Below are positions 60,165-64,000 of a stretch of DNA of 64,000 nt, piece by piece. The notes under the pieces were generated by a model. It ran no database searches. It saw only the letters and a program-made list of their open reading frames with translations, and was not told the origin of the DNA. Source of the stretch: Chimonanthus salicifolius (Eukaryota > Streptophyta > Magnoliopsida > Laurales > Calycanthaceae); contig CM023540.1 of assembly GCA_013350335.1 (NCBI GenBank), positions 20,775,828 through 20,839,827 of the forward strand, given 5' to 3'. How positions within the stretch are numbered: position 1 is the first letter of the stretch; each line of letters opens with the position of its first letter. Position numbers and translations under genes: made by a program.

Positions 60165-60872
60165 AGGATGACCATCCTAACACGGGATAATTCTTTTAGC
60201 AGATACGGTTTTAGTGAATTTCTCATTTTATCCCATCCGTCCGTACAGAAAAATTAAATAAATCGAATGTTCAGAATTCGGCCCACTTTTCGGATCACTT
60301 TCCAGTCTCTCGGTGCACTGATTTGGACTGAAACCATTTTCTCTATACAGAAGCAATTAAACGGTGCAGTTACCGGATCAATCAATACACACCCAGTGCA
60401 CCGATTTCGAATGAGACTATTTTCTCTATACAGGAGCAGTTAAATGGTGCACTTACCGGATCACTCAATACACACCCGGTGCACCGATTTCGAATGAGAC
60501 CATTTTCTCTGTACATGAGCATTTAAACGGTCCACTTACCGGATCACTCAATACATACCCGGTGCACCAATTTCGAATGAGACCATTTTCTCTGTACAGG
60601 AGTAGTTAAACGGTGCACTTATTGGATCACTTTACAATACTCGGTGCACCGATTTGAACTGAGACCATTTAATGTGTGCAGGAGCAGATAATCGGCTCAC
60701 TCACCGGATCACTTTACAGCAATCGGTGCACCGATTTCCTTCTATTTTCCAGATTTAAATTTAACAACAATACTTCTGTGATCCAGTGAATGAGCCGATT
60801 ACCTGCTCCTGCCCACATTAAATGGTCTCAATCCAAATCAGTGCACCGAGTGTGTGTACCCTTCCTTTAACA
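60165..60872. mobile_element. Foldback/MITE-like element containing a minisatellite
   Basis: The left end gatgaccatcctaacacggg matches the left end of the element at 24,927. The interior carries six tandem units and then an inverted copy (tgaatgagccgattacctgc and following, 60,790-60,850), giving a foldback shape. The right terminus is not clear, so the end is approximate. Confidence 0.6.
60313..60745. repeat. ~83-bp minisatellite, about six units
   Basis: The motif gtgca(c/t)c near cgattt occurs at about 60,313, 60,396, 60,479, 60,562, 60,644 and 60,726, a spacing of 83, 83, 83, 82 and 82 bp. Each unit also carries gagaccattttctctgtaca and a ggatcact. Confidence 0.9.
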
Positions 60873-61188
60873 CCAATACTTCTGTGATTCGGGACTGATT
60901 TTTTAGGCCCAAATCTGGCTTGAACCCGAACTTTTTTGGATTTTTATAGGGGCCTGGGTTAAGCCCGGTCTAAGTCACACCCCTATTTTTGACTCGTCTT
61001 CCCCCTCATCCTCTTCTCCTCAGTCATACTTAGCCCAGATACCCAACCCATTCGTACCCAGTACACAAGAATTGGCAATGACCCTTTGTTTAACATTGTG
61101 AAACATGGGTCTGGACTCTGGACGCAAGTTTAAATTTAAAAAAAAAAAAAATTAAAAATTTCAAATATAAATTTATTATCTAAGTGAA
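60873..61188. other. Intergenic DNA, no gene seen
   Basis: Unremarkable sequence ending in A-rich and T-rich runs before the SINE. Confidence 0.5.
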
Positions 61189-61350
61189 TTTTTTTTTTTT
61201 TTTGAATTTACGAGTGGAAAATTGCGGGATACCTAGCTTAAAATCTCCACTGGTGAGCCCACTACCCCTAGACACACCAAGATTAAGCCATGGGAACTCG
61301 AACCCACAACCTCCTGCTTCTTGAGGTAGAAGGTAGCCAGTTGAGCTGTG
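61189..61350 (-). mobile_element. tRNA-derived SINE
   Basis: Same family as 23,675-23,837. Read on the minus strand it has a good box A (agctcaactggcta), a box B (gggttcgagttccc) and the tail gtaaattc followed by a run of A. A target-site duplication is not clear. Confidence 0.75.
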
Positions 61351-63041
61351 TAGATTTGGATGTAATCGAATATGAATATGATAAACAGGAGATTCAAATG
61401 AGATATGTGTAGATATCTCAATCCCATATATTTGACATTGGTACTTAGATTTGGATTACAAAATTATTTTTCATTACTCAACCACCCATTCAGTCTCCAT
61501 ATGTGAAGAATAAGTAATATAGTATAAATTATTAATAAAACACTTTAATTCAAATCAATATCTAGATGATGAGAAGATGTAGATGTCGTCAATTCATGTC
61601 ACTATCTGAGTTGCATCCCAAATCAATTCCAAAGAAGTTTTTCATGTTAACAAATGAGGAAAGAAAATGAACAATTTATATCCATCTAATGGAATAGGGG
61701 AGAATGCACTTATTAAAATATAAAAATACATTTTAGGAAGTTTTCATATTTCGACACTTGCAAAAATGAAAAATATAAAAAGTAGAGTCTTGAGTTCGAT
61801 TAATCATTCAAATTCAACAGACCACTCTCCGTAGTTATTAATCTAGTATATGCAGAATCAGAAGGTACTTCACGTACCCTAAAGATTAATTAGATTAAAA
61901 TTATTTATAATATCAAACTATTTACCAAATTAAGTTATAGGAGTGCACTTTTGTACATTCAAGTGGAGCCACTAGTGTTAGACAACATGGCCACAGCAGT
62001 TCACCACTAAATTACTTGTCTAAACTATGGTGATTCAGGTCTAACCCATTAATTCCTTCACTAACACTAAAAAAAAAAATTTAAAACATGGAATATTGGA
62101 ATCCGATGTTACATAACTTCCCCAGTAGGTTCTGAGGGTTCTTGTCACTCGGTCTGTTCCAATATTTCATTATTTATTAATTAAATAGTTTAATATCAAT
62201 AGTTTATTTAAATTCATGGACGATTTATCTTCTGTTTATCCGAGGGAAGCAGGAGGAAGAAGAAGGATATCACTGAACCCCTCCATCGCATGAGTTCCAT
62301 CGACTCAAAAAAATTGAAAAAAAATTAAAAAACAAAATAATAGCAGGTGGATTTCACTATTCTTTCTCTCTCGATAGAACTCGCCTCGACTGAGAGCTAT
62401 GTCCCCTTTCCTTTTTCTTCGATTGAATAACTGAAATAAAAAACAAAATCAAATAACATTTCTTTCTCGTTTCTTTCCCGTCATTCAAGACAGGAAAATA
62501 TATCAGCAAAAAAAAAAATCCTATTCAAGGAAAAAATGCTTGCATAAGAAAAAAATTCAAACTTTCCCCTCTTCCAATTGAGTAAGAGATAAATCTCTGT
62601 GCACTGTGGCTGATATTCTCATTAATTTCAAGAATTCAAGTAAAATAATGGACACTTAAAGACGAGCATTGAATGTATTTAATTCTGACACATCCAAAAC
62701 AGAGCAGACGCATTGAGGAAGCAGCAGTAAAAGCATGCAGAAATAGTTAGAAGTCATGAATGACGCACATTCAATATTCAGATAGGATCCAAATCCAAAT
62801 AGAACCCAATGTTTTCATTTCTATACCCAAACCTAACACAGCATTCACCATCCCCACCCCACCCACTACAGACCCCTTACATTATAAAAGTCGATGCAGT
62901 ATAACACTAAAAATTAGGAGTAAATTAAGCAGTAACCATACCAAATTGTACTAGATTTCATAGATAGATGATGGAAATATGGATGGTCTAATCTTCTTCT
63001 ACTCTCCCTTGTTCTTCTCATTAAGAACAAGAACAGGGGAT
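61351..63041. other. Intergenic DNA downstream of the thaumatin-like gene, no gene seen
   Basis: AT-rich DNA without recognisable coding sequence. The part next to 63,041 should contain the 3' UTR of the minus-strand thaumatin-like gene. No canonical AATAAA was identified in the first 150 bp after the stop. Confidence 0.5.
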
Positions 63042-63721
63042 TTAGCGATGGGGGCAGAATGTGAAGATGTAGTTGCCACCACTGCAGGTTGCAATGCTCG
63101 TCGGGTCGTCGTAGGCATAGGAATAAGCTCTTGGGCATGCCGTTTTAAAGATACGAGAGTAAGCCGTCGGCCTACACGACTGTGGGTTCCCATACCTCCC
63201 TGTGCAGCAATACTTGGGGGACTTGAATGCGAAGCAGGCGCTCTTGCAGGCCACAACACGGTTCGACGGCCCCGACCGGACCTGCAAACCCACCGGGCAC
63301 ATCTCGTTCAGGTCCGACACGCACCCCGTGTAGCTGCACTTGCCGGTTCCCTTGAACGGGGTCACGGAGATGGCCAGGTTGTACCCGTCCACAAGGCTGA
63401 CGTCGTAGAAGTCCTGCTCGCCTAGGGTGATTTCAGCTAGGGTGGCAGGCGGAGCTCCTCCGAGGCCGTTGCAGTAGAGGTTGCCGCCGCAGTCTCCGGT
63501 GGCGCAGCTTCCACGGCCGGAGGCGTCGAAGGAGCATTCATGCCGGCCCCATATCCGGCCGGACCATCCGGCTGGGGCTCGGATGGAGTAGGCCTGCTTG
63601 GGGAGGAGGCGTAAGCCGCCCCGGGCCAGAATCGGCCGCCCCGCGCCTGGCTGGATGCCTGGCCACACTGTATGGGGGCACTTGTTGTACAGCGTGAAGG
63701 TCGTCGCCGACGCACTCAACA
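63042..63721 (-). CDS. Thaumatin-like protein (PR-5 family), exon 2
   Basis: Secreted thaumatin-like protein, a family linked to antifungal defence and stress responses. The exon encodes about 219 mature residues starting TTFTLYNKCPHTVWPG. All 16 conserved cysteines (eight disulphides) are present, as is the family signature GRGSCATGDCGGNLYC. The acidic-cleft residues are recognisable: R in GRIWGRHEC, E in TLAEITL, D in FYDVSLVDGYN (twice) and D in YDDPTS. It ends TFCPHR with TAA at 63,042-63,044. The exon starts after a tttatttgcag acceptor, so an apparent frame continuing to 63,755 is intron. Much more GC-rich than its surroundings. Confidence 0.95.
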
Positions 63722-63988
63722 CTGCAAATAAACAAAACAGAAACGATAATGACAAACTACATTATAATCCCATCTCAGAAATGACATGAACAACAGAAAA
63801 GTACATTTCATTTTGATTTGGTTTTCAGAATCAACTACATTTTAGCCGGACTGAAAGAAACAAATCGGAAAACCAAAAACATAAAAAATGAAGCAGCCAA
63901 AATCAGAAATGTAGTCGGTTCCGATTTGGATTTTGCACTCTGGGGTAGTACCAAAAGGCAGATTGGGAAGGGGAAGAGAGGAATTCAC
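63722..63988 (-). other. Intron 1 of the thaumatin-like gene
   Basis: The donor AG|GTGAAT (63,988-63,987) and the acceptor TTTGCAG (63,723-63,722) bound a 267-bp AT-rich intron. Splicing across it gives a hydrophobic FCLVLSASA before the mature TTFTLYN start, a good signal-peptide end. Position after a short signal-peptide exon is usual for this family. Confidence 0.75.
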
Positions 63989-64000
63989 CTAAACAGAAGA
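63989..64000 (-). CDS. Thaumatin-like protein, exon 1 (last 12 bases only)
   Basis: The last 12 coding bases of exon 1, which read FCL plus the first base of V when joined to exon 2. The rest of the signal peptide and the start codon lie beyond the window. Confidence 0.6.
   Translation of the reverse strand, partial: SSV

Noticed and set aside
62979..63425. 148-codon + strand frame
   Set aside because: It is the antisense shadow of the GC-rich thaumatin-like exon.
63722..63755. N-terminal extension of the thaumatin-like protein beginning MSLSFLFCLFA
   Set aside because: It uses a TTG start and reads the pyrimidine tract and acceptor of intron 1. Splicing to the exon at 63,989 gives a better signal peptide.

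Overview
This window is flowering-plant nuclear DNA. The evidence is an intron-containing thaumatin-like gene, a PPR-DYW organelle RNA-editing gene, plant-type TIR, TRIM and SINE elements, and a very AT-rich, repeat-dominated background. I cannot name the species. Only the last 7 kb carries recognisable full-length genes; the rest is repeats plus broken gene pieces.

Layout. (1) About 1-17,870, 23,060-24,926 and 26,880-45,180 form one repeat territory. Its finest grain is an imperfect unit of about 20 bp, close to GAGAGTTTTAAGATGAAAAT, with A/G-rich + strand. These units build blocks of about 310 bp and longer, and the blocks build higher-order units of about 5-6 kb. Most higher-order units carry one copy of a 1.0-1.1 kb Mutator-like element with long inverted ends. 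Six such copies are complete, a seventh is cut by the left window edge, and two deleted relics remain. (2) About 15,315-23,061 (copy A) and 43,043-53,473 (copy B) are a segmental duplication. Each copy carries, on the minus strand, the start of a group-C MAP kinase gene, two exons of a GPP-type HAD phosphatase, and several small candidate exons. Both phosphatase pieces share a frameshift. Copy A has lost 2.7 kb that copy B keeps, and copy B has gained a 585-bp TRIM retrotransposon whose empty site is visible in copy A. (3) 53,474-57,490 is AT-rich intergenic DNA with MITE-like elements. (4) 57,491-59,562 (minus) is a PPR-DYW gene like Arabidopsis At3g49142, interrupted by two single-base frameshifts in homopolymer runs. 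(5) 60,165-60,870 is a foldback element enclosing an 83-bp minisatellite, related to the element at 24,927-25,395. (6) 63,042-64,000 (minus) is a thaumatin-like protein gene whose first exon runs off the window.

The genes do not form a pathway. The window mainly records repeat expansion, segmental duplication, transposon insertion and gene decay. The least familiar object is the multi-level purine-rich repeat with the Mutator-like element locked into its higher-order unit. All percentages and consensus statements are by-eye readings.
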